DNA of 58,756 nucleotides from Bacteroidales bacterium (GCA_017960545.1 JAGCYZ010000015.1:1-58756), one strand, 5' to 3'. Counted from the first letter of the stretch, positions 7,966 to 16,515 are shown. A program made the numbers and translations. Notes: generated by a model not told the origin, from the letters alone.

Positions 7966-8733
7966 ATGGGAGCAGGCCAGTTCAATACATTCCTTGTGAT
8001 AATGGCCCTGGCGGCCGTTGTGGTATTCGTGTGCCTGTTCTTCGTGGATGCAGGGTACGGCAGGTTCTACAACCGCAAGTGGGGCCCCAGCGTGAACAAC
8101 CGCCTGGGCTGGGTACTGATGGAAGCTCCGGTGTTCTTTGCCATGCTGGCCCTGTGGTATTTCTCTGACAGGCGCGCGGACGTAACCCGCCTGGCCTTCC
8201 TTCTGCTGTTTGAACTGCATTACTTCCAGCGCTCATTCATATTCCCCCTGCTCATACGAGGGGACTCCCGCATGCCCCTCTCGATAATCCTGATGGGGGT
8301 GCTCTTCAACACCCTCAACGCCTTCATGCAGGGCGGATGGATCTTCTATATCTCCCCTGCCGATATGTATCCCCCACAGTGGATGGGGACCTTCCGCTTC
8401 TATGCGGGCGCCCTCCTCTTCTTTGCCGGAATGTTCATAAACATACAGTCTGACAGCATTATCCGGCACCTGCGGCAGCCCGGGGACACTGCACACTACC
8501 TGCCCACGGGCGGCATGTTCCGCTACGTAAGTTCTGCCAATTACTTTGGCGAAGTGCTGGAATGGACCGGATTCGCCATACTCACCTGGTCCTGGGCCGG
8601 AGCGGTCTTCGCCCTCTGGACCTTTGCCAACCTGGGCCCCCGCGCCGCGCGCATCCACAAGCGTTACCAGCAGGAATTCCCCACGGAGTTCGATGCCAAG
8701 AAAGTTAAACGAATCATACCCCTCTTATACTGA
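7966..8733 (+). CDS. Steroid 5-alpha-reductase (3-oxo-5-alpha-steroid 4-dehydrogenase)
   Basis: The product is 255 aa from the ATG at 7966, with about six or seven membrane helices. The match to the SRD5A family is strong: FELHYFQRSFIFPLLIRG in the middle, NIQSDSIIRHLRQPGD, then ANYFGEVLEWTGFAILTWS and the basic end KRIIPLLY. These NADPH-binding regions are nearly those of mammalian type 1 and 2 enzymes. A Glu in VLMEAPVFF is placed like the catalytic Glu. The reaction would be NADPH-dependent reduction of the C4-C5 double bond of 3-oxo-4-ene steroids to the 5-alpha form. Related gut Bacteroidetes genes take part in making isoallolithocholic acid. Its stop overlaps the next start (TGATG). Confidence 0.92.
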   Translation: MGAGQFNTFLVIMALAAVVVFVCLFFVDAGYGRFYNRKWGPSVNNRLGWVLMEAPVFFAMLALWYFSDRRADVTRLAFLLLFELHYFQRSFIFPLLIRGDSRMPLSIILMGVLFNTLNAFMQGGWIFYISPADMYPPQWMGTFRFYAGALLFFAGMFINIQSDSIIRHLRQPGDTAHYLPTGGMFRYVSSANYFGEVLEWTGFAILTWSWAGAVFALWTFANLGPRAARIHKRYQQEFPTEFDAKKVKRIIPLLY

Positions 8734-9965
8734 TGCCTGAATCCAAGATATTCACCGAGGCCCACATAGGACCCGTCACCCTGCGCAACCGCGTCATCCG
8801 TTCCGCAGCGTTCGAAAACATGGCCTACGGGAACCGCCCGTCCAAGGACCTGTTCGACTATCATACGGCCGTGGCGCGCGGCGGAGTGGGAATGACCACG
8901 GTGGCATATGCCGCCGTATGCCAGTCCGGCCTGTCCTTTGACGGCCAGCTGTGGATGCGGGAGGAGATCGTCCCGGAACTCAGGGAACTCACTGACGCCA
9001 TCCATTCCTACGGCGCAAAGGCATCCATCCAGCTGGGGCACTGCGGCAATATGACGCACAGGGCCACCTGCGGATGTATGCCCGTGGGCGCCTCCGGAGG
9101 CTTCAACCTGTACTCACCCACCTTCGCCCGCAAGCTCCGCAAGGAAGAGATCGCCCGGATAGCCGCGGACTTCGGCAACGCCGTCAACCTGGCCCGCAAG
9201 GCCGGCTTCGACTGCGTGGAGGTCCACGCCGGCCACGGCTACCTCATAAGCCAGTTCCTGTCGCCATATACCAACAGGCGCAGGGACGAGTTTGGCGGCT
9301 CCCTTGACAACCGTATGCGCTTTATGCGAATGGTGATCAAGGAAGTGATGAAGGCCGCCGGGGACGATATGGGCGTGGTGGTCAAGGTGAATATGCACGA
9401 CGGCTTCCGCCGCGGAATGCAGACGGAGGAGTGCCTTGAGGTGGCAAAGGAGCTGGAGCGGCTGGGCGTCCACGCGCTGGTGCTCACCGCCGGCTTTGTG
9501 AGCAAGGCTCCAATGGAAGTGATGCGTGGCGCGATGCCGCTCAAGACCCTGCGCCACTATATGGATTTAAAGAAGTTCTGGTGGCTCAAGGCGGGCCTGG
9601 CCCTTGCGGGACGCATCGTCATACCAACAGTGCCATTCAAGGAAGGATACTTCCTGGACGAGGCCAGGATATTCCGCGCCAACCTGTCGCTGCCGCTCAT
9701 CTACGTGGGAGGCCTCATCTCAAAGGAGAAGATGGAAGAAGTGCTGGACGCGGGCTTCGAAGGCCTGCAGATGGCGCGCGCACTGGTTCACGATACGGAC
9801 TTTGTGAACAAGCTCAAAAGCGGAGAAGTATCCTGCAGCGGCTGCAAGCATTCCAACTACTGCATTGGGCGTATGTACACCCTGGATATGAAGTGCCACT
9901 GCAAGGTGGACAACCTTCCTGCCAGGCTTGAAAAGGAAATTGCCAAAGCAGAAAAGGAACTATGA
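8733..9965 (+). CDS. Old-yellow-enzyme-type NADH:flavin oxidoreductase (candidate steroid enone reductase)
   Basis: The product is 410 aa, an FMN-binding TIM barrel. Family signatures include IQLGHCGNM (about residue 95), EVHAGHGYLISQFLSPYTN, RRRDEFGGSLDNRMRF, and the phosphate-binding end IYVGGLISKEKMEEVL. A cysteine-rich tail (CSGCKHSNYC, later CHC) may bind a 4Fe-4S cluster, as in 2,4-dienoyl-CoA reductase and the bile-acid enzyme BaiCD. Unlike those, the C-terminal FAD domain is absent. With the 5-alpha-reductase directly upstream, reduction of the C4 double bond to the 5-beta form is the favoured guess, though other enones are possible. It overlaps the next gene as ATGA. Confidence 0.85.
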   Translation: MPESKIFTEAHIGPVTLRNRVIRSAAFENMAYGNRPSKDLFDYHTAVARGGVGMTTVAYAAVCQSGLSFDGQLWMREEIVPELRELTDAIHSYGAKASIQLGHCGNMTHRATCGCMPVGASGGFNLYSPTFARKLRKEEIARIAADFGNAVNLARKAGFDCVEVHAGHGYLISQFLSPYTNRRRDEFGGSLDNRMRFMRMVIKEVMKAAGDDMGVVVKVNMHDGFRRGMQTEECLEVAKELERLGVHALVLTAGFVSKAPMEVMRGAMPLKTLRHYMDLKKFWWLKAGLALAGRIVIPTVPFKEGYFLDEARIFRANLSLPLIYVGGLISKEKMEEVLDAGFEGLQMARALVHDTDFVNKLKSGEVSCSGCKHSNYCIGRMYTLDMKCHCKVDNLPARLEKEIAKAEKEL

Positions 9966-10729
9966 CGGCGCTTGTAACCGGTGGAAGTTCCGGAATGGGA
10001 CTTGAGTACGCGCGGCAGCTGGCCGCCAGGGGTTGCGAACTTGTAATTGTGAGCAATCGCCAGGAGGAACTGGATGCCGCAGCGGCAAAGATCCACGAGG
10101 AATACGGTGTAAACGTACTGCCTTGCTTCCAGGACCTGAGCGGCTGGGACGCCGCTGATCAGTTGTACGGTTTCTGCACACAGAAGGGTCTGCAGGTGGA
10201 CATATTGGTGCTTAACGCCGGATTCTTTTTCTTCAAGGAACTGCAGCAGGAGGACTGCGGCCTGGCCAGCTCAATGATTGGCCTGCACGTGAACACCAAT
10301 ACCCGTATGTGCCTGTTGTTTGGCAACGATATGAAAAAGGCCGGCAAGGGCAACATAATCATAATGTCATCAATGGCCGCGGATATTCCGGCTCCTGGCA
10401 TAACTGTTTATTCAGCCACTAAGGCATACCTCAAGAGTTTCGGGAAATCCCTGTATTACGAGATGAAGCCATACGGCGTGTGCGTAACCACCGTTATGCC
10501 CGCCGCCATTGCCACTCCTTTATACAGGCTCAGCGACAAATTGCTGGACCTTGGAGTGAAAACCGGGCTTATCCGCACCCCCCAGTCCCTGGTCCGCAGG
10601 GCCCTCAGGGGGATGGACCGGGGCCACAAGACGGTCAAACCTGGCCTGATGAACGTCCTTCTGCCCGGCTTCATAGCCATACAGCCATCCGGAATAATCA
10701 GCGCACTCTGGAAGAAATGGAAGAGATAA
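9962..10729 (+). CDS. Short-chain dehydrogenase, 17-beta-HSD/ketoacyl-reductase type
   Basis: The product is 255 aa. Features are the cofactor motif TGGSSGMG (6-13), NAG (85-87), catalytic Ser near 136-137, and YSATK with Tyr150 and Lys154. The stretch VTTVMPAAIATPLY and the hydrophobic C-terminus resemble the 17-beta-hydroxysteroid dehydrogenase type 3/12 group. The N-terminus is short, so the nucleotide motif starts at residue 6. It probably interconverts a hydroxyl and keto group on a steroid or bile acid; which position cannot be read from the sequence. It overlaps the upstream gene by 4 bases and the next by 13. Confidence 0.85.
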   Translation: MTALVTGGSSGMGLEYARQLAARGCELVIVSNRQEELDAAAAKIHEEYGVNVLPCFQDLSGWDAADQLYGFCTQKGLQVDILVLNAGFFFFKELQQEDCGLASSMIGLHVNTNTRMCLLFGNDMKKAGKGNIIIMSSMAADIPAPGITVYSATKAYLKSFGKSLYYEMKPYGVCVTTVMPAAIATPLYRLSDKLLDLGVKTGLIRTPQSLVRRALRGMDRGHKTVKPGLMNVLLPGFIAIQPSGIISALWKKWKR

Positions 10730-11532
10730 TCCCCGGAAGCATAATAGTCACCGGCGCCAGCGGAAGCATGGGCAAAGCCGCCTCTATGGCTCTTGCGGCC
10801 AAGGGGCATCCGGTAATTATGGCCTGCAGGAATCCTGAAAAAGCACAATCCGTAAAGGAAGAAATACTTTCCAAAGTGCCACAGGCTTCCCTGCATCTTA
10901 TGCAACTGGACCTTGCATCAATGCAGTCCATAAGGGAATTCGCAGCCGCCTTCAAGGGAGCCCGGCTTTCGGGACTGCTGAACAACGCAGGCACAATGCC
11001 GCCCCGCTACTCCCTCACGGAAGACGGTCTTGAACAGACCGTTGCCGTGAATTACGCGGGCCCTTACCTGCTCACGCGCCTCCTGCTTGACAGCTTTGCC
11101 CCGGACGCCGGCATAGTCAATGTAATCTCCCTGACCGCCCGGTACGCCCGCATTGACCGCGGCCTGTTTGAGAAAGGTCCGCGGGATTTCCACCAACTGC
11201 GCACTTACGCCACTTCCAAACTGGCCCTTATGCTCTTCAGCATAGAGCTGGCAAAACGCACTCCCCTGCACGTAAATATGTCAGACCCGGGAATAGTCAA
11301 TTCAAATATGATAGACCTGGGCCGCTGGTTCGACCCCCTGGCTGACGCCCTGTTCAAGCCGTTCTGCAAACGGCCGGAACAAGGCATCGCCCCCGCAATA
11401 TCCGCCCTGGAAAGCCCTCAGACAATGAAACTGTTCAAAAGGAACAGTTGCCTGGACGTTCCCGCGCGTTTCCTTGACAACCCTTTGGCGGGGTATTTGT
11501 GGGAAGAGACCGCCCGTAGGACAGGTTTATAA
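10717..11532 (+). CDS. Second short-chain dehydrogenase of the steroid cluster
   Basis: The product is 271 aa from the ATG at 10717, 13 bases inside the upstream gene. Motifs are TGASGSMG (12-19), NNAG (89-92), Ser138 in ISLTA, and YATSK with Tyr164 and Lys168. The nucleotide loop is TGxxGxxG rather than TGxxxGxG. The layout resembles retinol-dehydrogenase-like SDRs, which often accept steroids or retinoids. A long C-terminal tail follows the catalytic core. It is the last gene of the five-gene set. Two different SDRs could work on opposite faces or different ring positions; this is inference. Confidence 0.8.
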   Translation: MEEIIPGSIIVTGASGSMGKAASMALAAKGHPVIMACRNPEKAQSVKEEILSKVPQASLHLMQLDLASMQSIREFAAAFKGARLSGLLNNAGTMPPRYSLTEDGLEQTVAVNYAGPYLLTRLLLDSFAPDAGIVNVISLTARYARIDRGLFEKGPRDFHQLRTYATSKLALMLFSIELAKRTPLHVNMSDPGIVNSNMIDLGRWFDPLADALFKPFCKRPEQGIAPAISALESPQTMKLFKRNSCLDVPARFLDNPLAGYLWEETARRTGL

Positions 11533-11540
11533 TTATTTAC

Positions 11541-11548
11541 TATCTTTG
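11541..11548 (+). promoter_or_regulatory. -7 element for the S41 peptidase gene
   Basis: TATCTTTG (exact TAnnTTTG) sits 22 bases before the ATG at 11571, giving a short leader. No matching -33 TTTG is present. Confidence 0.5.
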
Positions 11549-11570
11549 CATCCTACACAATTATTGAATT

Positions 11571-13217
11571 ATGAAAAGATTCTTCTATATCATTCTTGCA
11601 ATGGCTTTGGCCTTCTCCTCCTGTGAGAAGCAGCCAGTCAACCAGAATCCCGGCGGCGGCACTACTCCAACTGGTCCCACCACTCCTCAGGAGCCGGAGA
11701 AAAACTGGACTTACTATTATGTAAACAACTTCGCCTATGACCTGATGGACACATACTATCTCTGGAAGAAAGAGATCAAGGCCCAGCTTATGGCTTGGAC
11801 AGACCAGGAAGAACCTATCAAGAAGGTGGCGTCAATCAGATACAAAGACAATTCAGGTAACGACATAGACAAATGGACCCAGGTAACGGACGATTACAAG
11901 GCATTTATGGGGGACGTGACCGGTGTCACCACCACATATGGCTACGATTTCTATGATTTCGAACAGGACAAGGAGAACACCAACAGGGTTCTCGCAACCG
12001 TTCGTTATGTCTATCCCAACAGCCCTGCCTCAGAGGCCGGCCTCAAGCGCGGAGATGTCATTGTCAAAGTCAACGGAAAGGATATTCCCATAATATGGCA
12101 GGGAACTGCCGGTTATCTGGACACAGACTTCATTTACGACCAGATGGTCTACAGCAGCAATTGCACCCTGACACTCAAGGACGGCAGCAAAGTCTCTATG
12201 ACCGCAAGGGAAATGATTGAGAATCCTGTCATTATGTACAGGGTCATCGATAACGAAAAAGGACAGAAGATAGGTTATCTCCATTACACATCTTTCACCG
12301 CCGAGTCCTGCGCTTCACTCATCGAGGCCTGCCAGTATTTCAAGTCCGAGGGCATCAAGGAACTAGTCCTTGACCTCAGGTACAACGGAGGCGGTGCCGT
12401 GGTTGCAGAGGAAGTGCTCATCTCAATGCTTGCCCCAAGGGCCAATGTAGAGGCGGGAGACATCTTTGAGACAGAGGTTTACAATACCGAGTACGCCGCT
12501 CAGATGGTCAAAATGTACGGTCCTGAGGCTGGAACCAGCAGATTATCCTTCCAGCACGACTTCAGGTTCGACGGCAAGGATTACCATTTCAACACTGAAG
12601 ATGCAAACATAGGTCTGGAGAAGATCTATGCTATTGTAACTGGAGACAGCGCTTCTGCTTCAGAAGCCCTCATCTGCTGCCTCAAGCCCTTTATGCCTGT
12701 TGTATTGGTTGGAAAACAGACTTACGGCAAATACTGCGGAGGCTATATCATTGGTTCAGACGATTATTTCCAGGACATCATTGATTATTATACGGAGAAT
12801 CACACCAATGACAGTGCAGAGGCCATTGAATTTGGAAAGAACGGCCTCAAGTATGCCAAGAACTGGGGACTTTACGTAATGTTCTCCCGCTATGCGGACA
12901 AGGACGGCGTCACCCTTTGTATGCCTGATGGAATCAAGCCGGACTATACCGCAATGGACAACCCTCAGGACGGCTTCCAGTTTGGCGACCCCAACGAGAC
13001 AATGCTCAAGACAACCCTCAGGCGCGCAGGATTCACCGTTACTGAGTCTTCAGGCTCTCAGCAGCAGGCTCCGGCAAGGTTCGATACCGGCGTAGAGATC
13101 AAGTTCCAGCGTCGTGAAAAGCCTGGTATGGTAAGGGAGCTTACTTCACTTCCAGGACATCGCCGTGATCCGCAGATACCACGGATTTCCAATGATCGGT
13201 ATACCCGGGCTGAGTAA
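11571..13217 (+). CDS. S41-family peptidase lipoprotein with PDZ domain
   Basis: The product is 548 aa with a lipoprotein signal (MKRFFYIILAMALAFSSC) and a Gly/Thr/Pro linker. A PDZ-like segment (YPNSPASEAGLKRGDVIVKV, about residues 145-165) precedes the S41 core: LDLRYNGGG, then TGDSASASEAL with the nucleophilic Ser, and a Lys in KQTYGKYCGG. This is the tricorn/CtpA fold in a surface or periplasmic lipoprotein form found widely in Bacteroidetes. The natural substrate is unknown. The last 77 bases overlap the convergent C69 peptidase gene; residues after about 522 (KPGMVREL onwards) look non-conserved, as if the original stop had been lost. Confidence 0.88.
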   Translation: MKRFFYIILAMALAFSSCEKQPVNQNPGGGTTPTGPTTPQEPEKNWTYYYVNNFAYDLMDTYYLWKKEIKAQLMAWTDQEEPIKKVASIRYKDNSGNDIDKWTQVTDDYKAFMGDVTGVTTTYGYDFYDFEQDKENTNRVLATVRYVYPNSPASEAGLKRGDVIVKVNGKDIPIIWQGTAGYLDTDFIYDQMVYSSNCTLTLKDGSKVSMTAREMIENPVIMYRVIDNEKGQKIGYLHYTSFTAESCASLIEACQYFKSEGIKELVLDLRYNGGGAVVAEEVLISMLAPRANVEAGDIFETEVYNTEYAAQMVKMYGPEAGTSRLSFQHDFRFDGKDYHFNTEDANIGLEKIYAIVTGDSASASEALICCLKPFMPVVLVGKQTYGKYCGGYIIGSDDYFQDIIDYYTENHTNDSAEAIEFGKNGLKYAKNWGLYVMFSRYADKDGVTLCMPDGIKPDYTAMDNPQDGFQFGDPNETMLKTTLRRAGFTVTESSGSQQQAPARFDTGVEIKFQRREKPGMVRELTSLPGHRRDPQIPRISNDRYTRAE

Positions 13218-14847
13218 GTCCCGCGGGAATACCCTCTGAATACTGTGAATGCCTGAAACTCCCGTCGGAGTTTTGGGCTTTTACATTTCCGTCTATGAAC
13301 TTGACCAGCAGGGTCTCCTCCAGGTCTGCCCAGTCCTGGAACTGCTGCTGGGCTGTGGATATGCTGTATTCTGTAATTATCCTGTTAGCGGAAGCCTTGT
13401 CTCCCTTGGACAGGTAGTCCAGGGCCACAAGGTCGTTCTTCTGGACCTCCCCGAACATCTGGGCGTTCTCAAAAGCGTCTATCCTCTCGCGCACGTATGC
13501 GGCCATATGGTTGTACATCTTATAGCAGGCGTTGGCCACGCGGTTGCACATCCAGAAAGCGGAGGTGGGAGAATAATGCAGCATATCGCCGTTGCCCACG
13601 CGGAAGCACTCGGGAATGTCTGAGGAAGCGGTATAGATAGGCGTCACATAAGACGTTGCGGCATCGTCGCAGCCAAACCAGATTATTCCGCCAATCTCGT
13701 CAGGGAGATATCCGCGGGCCTGGCCCACGAACCAGAATCCTGTCTGCTGGGTGGCGATGGCCCTCTCGTTGACGTAGGTCTTGCCGCCGGACTCGAACTC
13801 CATAGGCCTCCAGCGGTACGGCAGGGCGTTTCCGCCAGCTCCAATGTCCGTGGTCATATCCATAGGGGTGCCCTCGTAATGGTCGCGCATAACGTCAGCC
13901 ACGTCCTTTACGGTAATCTTGCGGGAAGGCTTCACAAAGAGAGGCATTTCGCCCTTGAGGTCATATCCCATTGCATAGTTCAGCCAGTCGCCTGCGGGGC
14001 GGGAAACCTCCTTGCCGGACTCGTCCATATAGGTGAAGACTCCGTCGCACAGGATGTTGAAGGCGGACCAGGCGCGGGCGTCGCAGCCGCGCACGGTGCC
14101 AAAGTCAAGCGGGCAGTAAGCGTCGCGGAATGAGAATTCCTCATCCTTGCCGCTGAAATAGCCCTTCTTGCGGGCGAAGGTTATCACGTCCGGGGCGTAG
14201 AGACAGTTCTCGGGATCGTTCAGGGGAAACCTTGTGATGCGGGACTGGTTTGCGTGGGCGCAGATATATCCGTCAGGAACGCGCCTTGCCACCCACACTA
14301 TTCCCTTCTCCTCCGGGCCTTTTCCAATCAAGTCCATCACCCAGGCCTCCGTTCCGTCCGCAATGGAGAAACTCTCCCCTTCTGAAGGGTAGCCGAACTC
14401 GTTTGCCAGGCTTACAATTATGTCTATGGCCTCGCGCGCCGTCCTAGCCCTCTGGAGGGTGACGTAGATAAGGGAACCGTAATCCATAACTCCGGCCGGG
14501 TCCGCAAGTTCCTCGCGTCCGCCGTAGGTGGTTTCGCCAATCACAAGCTGGTGCTCGTTCATATTTCCCACAGTCTGGTAGGTGTGGGCAATCTGCGGAA
14601 TGCTTCCCAGCGGCTTGTAGGTGTCCCACTCGCGTATAAACAGCTTGGAGCCCGCAGGCCAGTTGGCGGCCCTGTTATAGTACAGCTCGCCAAAGAGCAG
14701 ATGGGAATCCGCCGCATAGGAGACCATACAGGATCCGTCGGCGCTGGCACCCTTGGAGATGATTATGTTGGTGCAGGCATCGGACTTTGGTGTAAAGATT
14801 GCTGTAAGCATTATAGCAAACGCACAGATTGCAGTTTTCCTTATCAT
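13141..14847 (-). CDS. C69-family dipeptidase (PepD-like)
   Basis: The product is 568 aa. After a signal peptide the mature chain should begin at Cys25 (SDACTNIIISKGASADGS), the N-terminal-nucleophile Cys of the C69 family. Family segments include GETTYGGREEL and EAWVMDLIG. These enzymes cleave dipeptides released from proteins, here in the periplasm or outside the cell. Its promoter is at 14894-14901, divergent from the small secreted protein. Its 3' end overlaps the S41 peptidase gene tail to tail by 77 bases. Confidence 0.9.
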   Translation of the reverse strand: MIRKTAICAFAIMLTAIFTPKSDACTNIIISKGASADGSCMVSYAADSHLLFGELYYNRAANWPAGSKLFIREWDTYKPLGSIPQIAHTYQTVGNMNEHQLVIGETTYGGREELADPAGVMDYGSLIYVTLQRARTAREAIDIIVSLANEFGYPSEGESFSIADGTEAWVMDLIGKGPEEKGIVWVARRVPDGYICAHANQSRITRFPLNDPENCLYAPDVITFARKKGYFSGKDEEFSFRDAYCPLDFGTVRGCDARAWSAFNILCDGVFTYMDESGKEVSRPAGDWLNYAMGYDLKGEMPLFVKPSRKITVKDVADVMRDHYEGTPMDMTTDIGAGGNALPYRWRPMEFESGGKTYVNERAIATQQTGFWFVGQARGYLPDEIGGIIWFGCDDAATSYVTPIYTASSDIPECFRVGNGDMLHYSPTSAFWMCNRVANACYKMYNHMAAYVRERIDAFENAQMFGEVQKNDLVALDYLSKGDKASANRIITEYSISTAQQQFQDWADLEETLLVKFIDGNVKAQNSDGSFRHSQYSEGIPAGLTQPGYTDHWKSVVSADHGDVLEVK

Positions 14848-14870
14848 TTTCGTTTTATCGTTTAAATGTT

Positions 14871-14901
14871 TAATTTTGTGTCCTGTTTCCGGACAAAGAT
14901 A
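14871..14901. promoter_or_regulatory. Divergent -7 elements for the C69 peptidase and a small secreted protein
   Basis: TAATTTTG on the plus strand (14871-14878) serves the gene starting at 14916. TATCTTTG on the minus strand (14901-14894) serves the C69 peptidase. Both match TAnnTTTG. The two sites are only 15 bases apart, with GTCC/GGAC arms between them, so the two promoters may interfere with each other. Confidence 0.5.
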
Positions 14902-14915
14902 ATTTTTTCCAGAAT

Positions 14916-15341
14916 ATGAAACTGAAATTGACCCTTATTTTGTTCCTTTGCGCACTGCTCGGCCCCTGCTGTCTCAAGGCGGGTGCCCAGGCTACAACCC
15001 CGGAAGAGCAGCTCAAGGAGTTGCAGAAAGGCATTGACGAATCCGTGGAGAAGATGGCAGACAACTACAAGCTGGAAGACTGGCAAATCTTCTACGTAGA
15101 TTCCATAATGACCCACGACTTCCTTGCAATGAACGAAGAGCTTCAGCAGCTTCAGAAAACAAAGGCTACCAACACGGACCTGTACCAGCAGATCCAGGAC
15201 AAGTGGATGGACCAGATGTACGAGGCCTTCCACAAGGTCTTTGACGAAAAACAATGGGCCCGCTACCTGAAGAACGGAGCGGAAAGGGAAAAGAAGAACC
15301 GGGAAAAGAGAGCGGCAAAAAGAGAAAAAAGTCAACAATAA
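14916..15341 (+). CDS. Small exported coiled-coil protein, unknown function
   Basis: The product is 141 aa with a signal peptide (MKLKLTLILFLCALLGPCCL, cleavage near AGAQA). The mature chain is almost wholly charged helix (EEQLKELQKGIDESVEKMAD) and ends in a very basic tail (KKNREKRAAKREKSQQ). No known domain is recognised. It lies 6 bases before pheS on the same strand and probably shares its transcript. The basic tail could bind nucleic acid or acidic envelope polymers, but nothing in the sequence proves this. Confidence 0.7.
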   Translation: MKLKLTLILFLCALLGPCCLKAGAQATTPEEQLKELQKGIDESVEKMADNYKLEDWQIFYVDSIMTHDFLAMNEELQQLQKTKATNTDLYQQIQDKWMDQMYEAFHKVFDEKQWARYLKNGAEREKKNREKRAAKREKSQQ

Positions 15342-15347
15342 TTCAAG

Positions 15348-16385
15348 ATGACAAGAGAAGAAATAGACCGCCTGCGCCAGCAGATAACTGAGCTTAAGTG
15401 CAAGACGGCCAAGGAAGTGGAAGAAGCGCGTATCCGCTTCTTGGGCAAGAAGGGAGAGCTCACCCGCCTGTTCGATGAGTTCAGGCTCGTGGACAAAGAG
15501 CAGAAAAAGGAATTCGGAAAGGTCCTCAACGAGCTCAAGCAGGCCGCAACGGCCAAGATTGAGCAGCTTAAGGAGATGGCTCAGGACGCAGCAGCGTCCC
15601 TGATGCCCAAGCAGGACCTTACAATGCCGGGAGACCCTTACGAGCTGGGATCCCGCCATCCGGTTTCCATAGTAAGGCAGGAAATCGTGGACATTTTCCG
15701 CAAATTTGGCTACGATGTGGCCGAAGGCCCTGAAATTGAAGACGACTACCACGTATTCGAGGCCCTCAACTTCCCTCCCAACCACCCTGCCCGCGATATG
15801 CAGGACACTTTCTTCATCTCCTCCGGACATCTTAATCCGCTGCTGCTCCGCACGCACACATCCAGCGTGCAGGTGCGCGCAATGGAGAAGATGGACCTCC
15901 CCATCAGGGTGATCTGCCCCGGAAGGGTTTTCCGCAACGAGGCCATCAGCGCCCGCGCGCACTGCATCTTCCACCAGGTGGAAGGCCTCTACATTGACGA
16001 GGGCGTCACCTTCGCGGACCTCAAGCAGTCCATCCTGCTCTTCGCCCGCGAAATGTTCGGCCCGGAGACTGAGATCCGTATGCGTCCTTCCTACTTCCCG
16101 TTCACCGAGCCTTCGGCCGAAGTTGACGTCAGCTGCAACATCTGCCACGGCAAGGGCTGCAACATCTGCAAGGGAACAGGATGGCTGGAGATAATGGGAT
16201 GCGGAATGGTAGATCCCAACGTCCTTGAGGCATCGGGCATAGATTCCAAGAAATACAGCGGCTTCGCCTTTGGTATGGGACTGGAAAGGATTGCAATGCT
16301 CAAGTGGAGGGTAAACGACCTCAGACACTACTTTGAGAACGATATGCGCTTCCTTCAGGAGTTCGATACCGCAATAGAAGTGTAA
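15348..16385 (+). CDS. pheS: Phenylalanine-tRNA ligase alpha subunit
   Basis: The product is 345 aa, the usual length. The N-terminal coiled coil (RIRFLGKKGELTRLF) is the tRNA-binding arm. The class II core shows motif 2 (RVFRNEAISARAHCIFHQVEG) and motif 3 (FAFGMGLERIAMLKW). A zinc-like cysteine segment (CNICHGKGCNIC, about residues 263-274) is seen in many alpha subunits. It attaches phenylalanine to tRNA-Phe together with PheT, which is not in this window. It is followed by tRNA-Gly after 47 bases. Confidence 0.97.
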   Translation: MTREEIDRLRQQITELKCKTAKEVEEARIRFLGKKGELTRLFDEFRLVDKEQKKEFGKVLNELKQAATAKIEQLKEMAQDAAASLMPKQDLTMPGDPYELGSRHPVSIVRQEIVDIFRKFGYDVAEGPEIEDDYHVFEALNFPPNHPARDMQDTFFISSGHLNPLLLRTHTSSVQVRAMEKMDLPIRVICPGRVFRNEAISARAHCIFHQVEGLYIDEGVTFADLKQSILLFAREMFGPETEIRMRPSYFPFTEPSAEVDVSCNICHGKGCNICKGTGWLEIMGCGMVDPNVLEASGIDSKKYSGFAFGMGLERIAMLKWRVNDLRHYFENDMRFLQEFDTAIEV

Positions 16386-16390
16386 AAAAA

Positions 16391-16421
16391 TTTGGGATTA
16401 AATATTTTTGGTGTATATTTG
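16391..16421 (+). promoter_or_regulatory. tRNA-Gly promoter
   Basis: TTTG (16391-16394), exactly 19 bases, then TATATTTG (16414-16421): a perfect Bacteroidetes housekeeping promoter. It ends 11 bases before the tRNA 5' end, so the precursor leader is only a few bases. Confidence 0.85.
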
Positions 16422-16432
16422 CAATCCCGAAC

Positions 16433-16508
16433 GCGGAAATAGCTCAGTTGGTAGAGCGCAACCTTGCCAAGGTTGAGGTCGCGGGTCCGAATCCCGTTTT
16501 CCGCTCCA
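16433..16508 (+). tRNA. tRNA-Gly (anticodon GCC)
   Basis: The gene is 76 bases including an encoded CCA. The acceptor arm GCGGAAA (16433-16439) pairs with TTTCCGC (16498-16504), followed by discriminator T and CCA. The anticodon arm reads ACCTTGCCAAGGT with GCC in the loop, and the T-loop contains GGTCCGAATCC. It decodes GGC and GGU. It has its own promoter and a terminator 8 bases after CCA. Confidence 0.97.
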
Positions 16509-16515
16509 GATTGTA

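Noticed and set aside
11571-13217. Considered as the housekeeping carboxy-terminal processing protease CtpA/Prc.
   Set aside because: The lipobox and Gly/Pro linker differ from the normal CtpA layout; it is better called a lipoprotein S41 peptidase of unknown substrate.
14862-16328. A long minus-strand open frame opposite the small secreted protein and pheS.
   Set aside because: It overlaps pheS entirely, and its leucine-rich translation matches no family. pheS is certain on the other strand.
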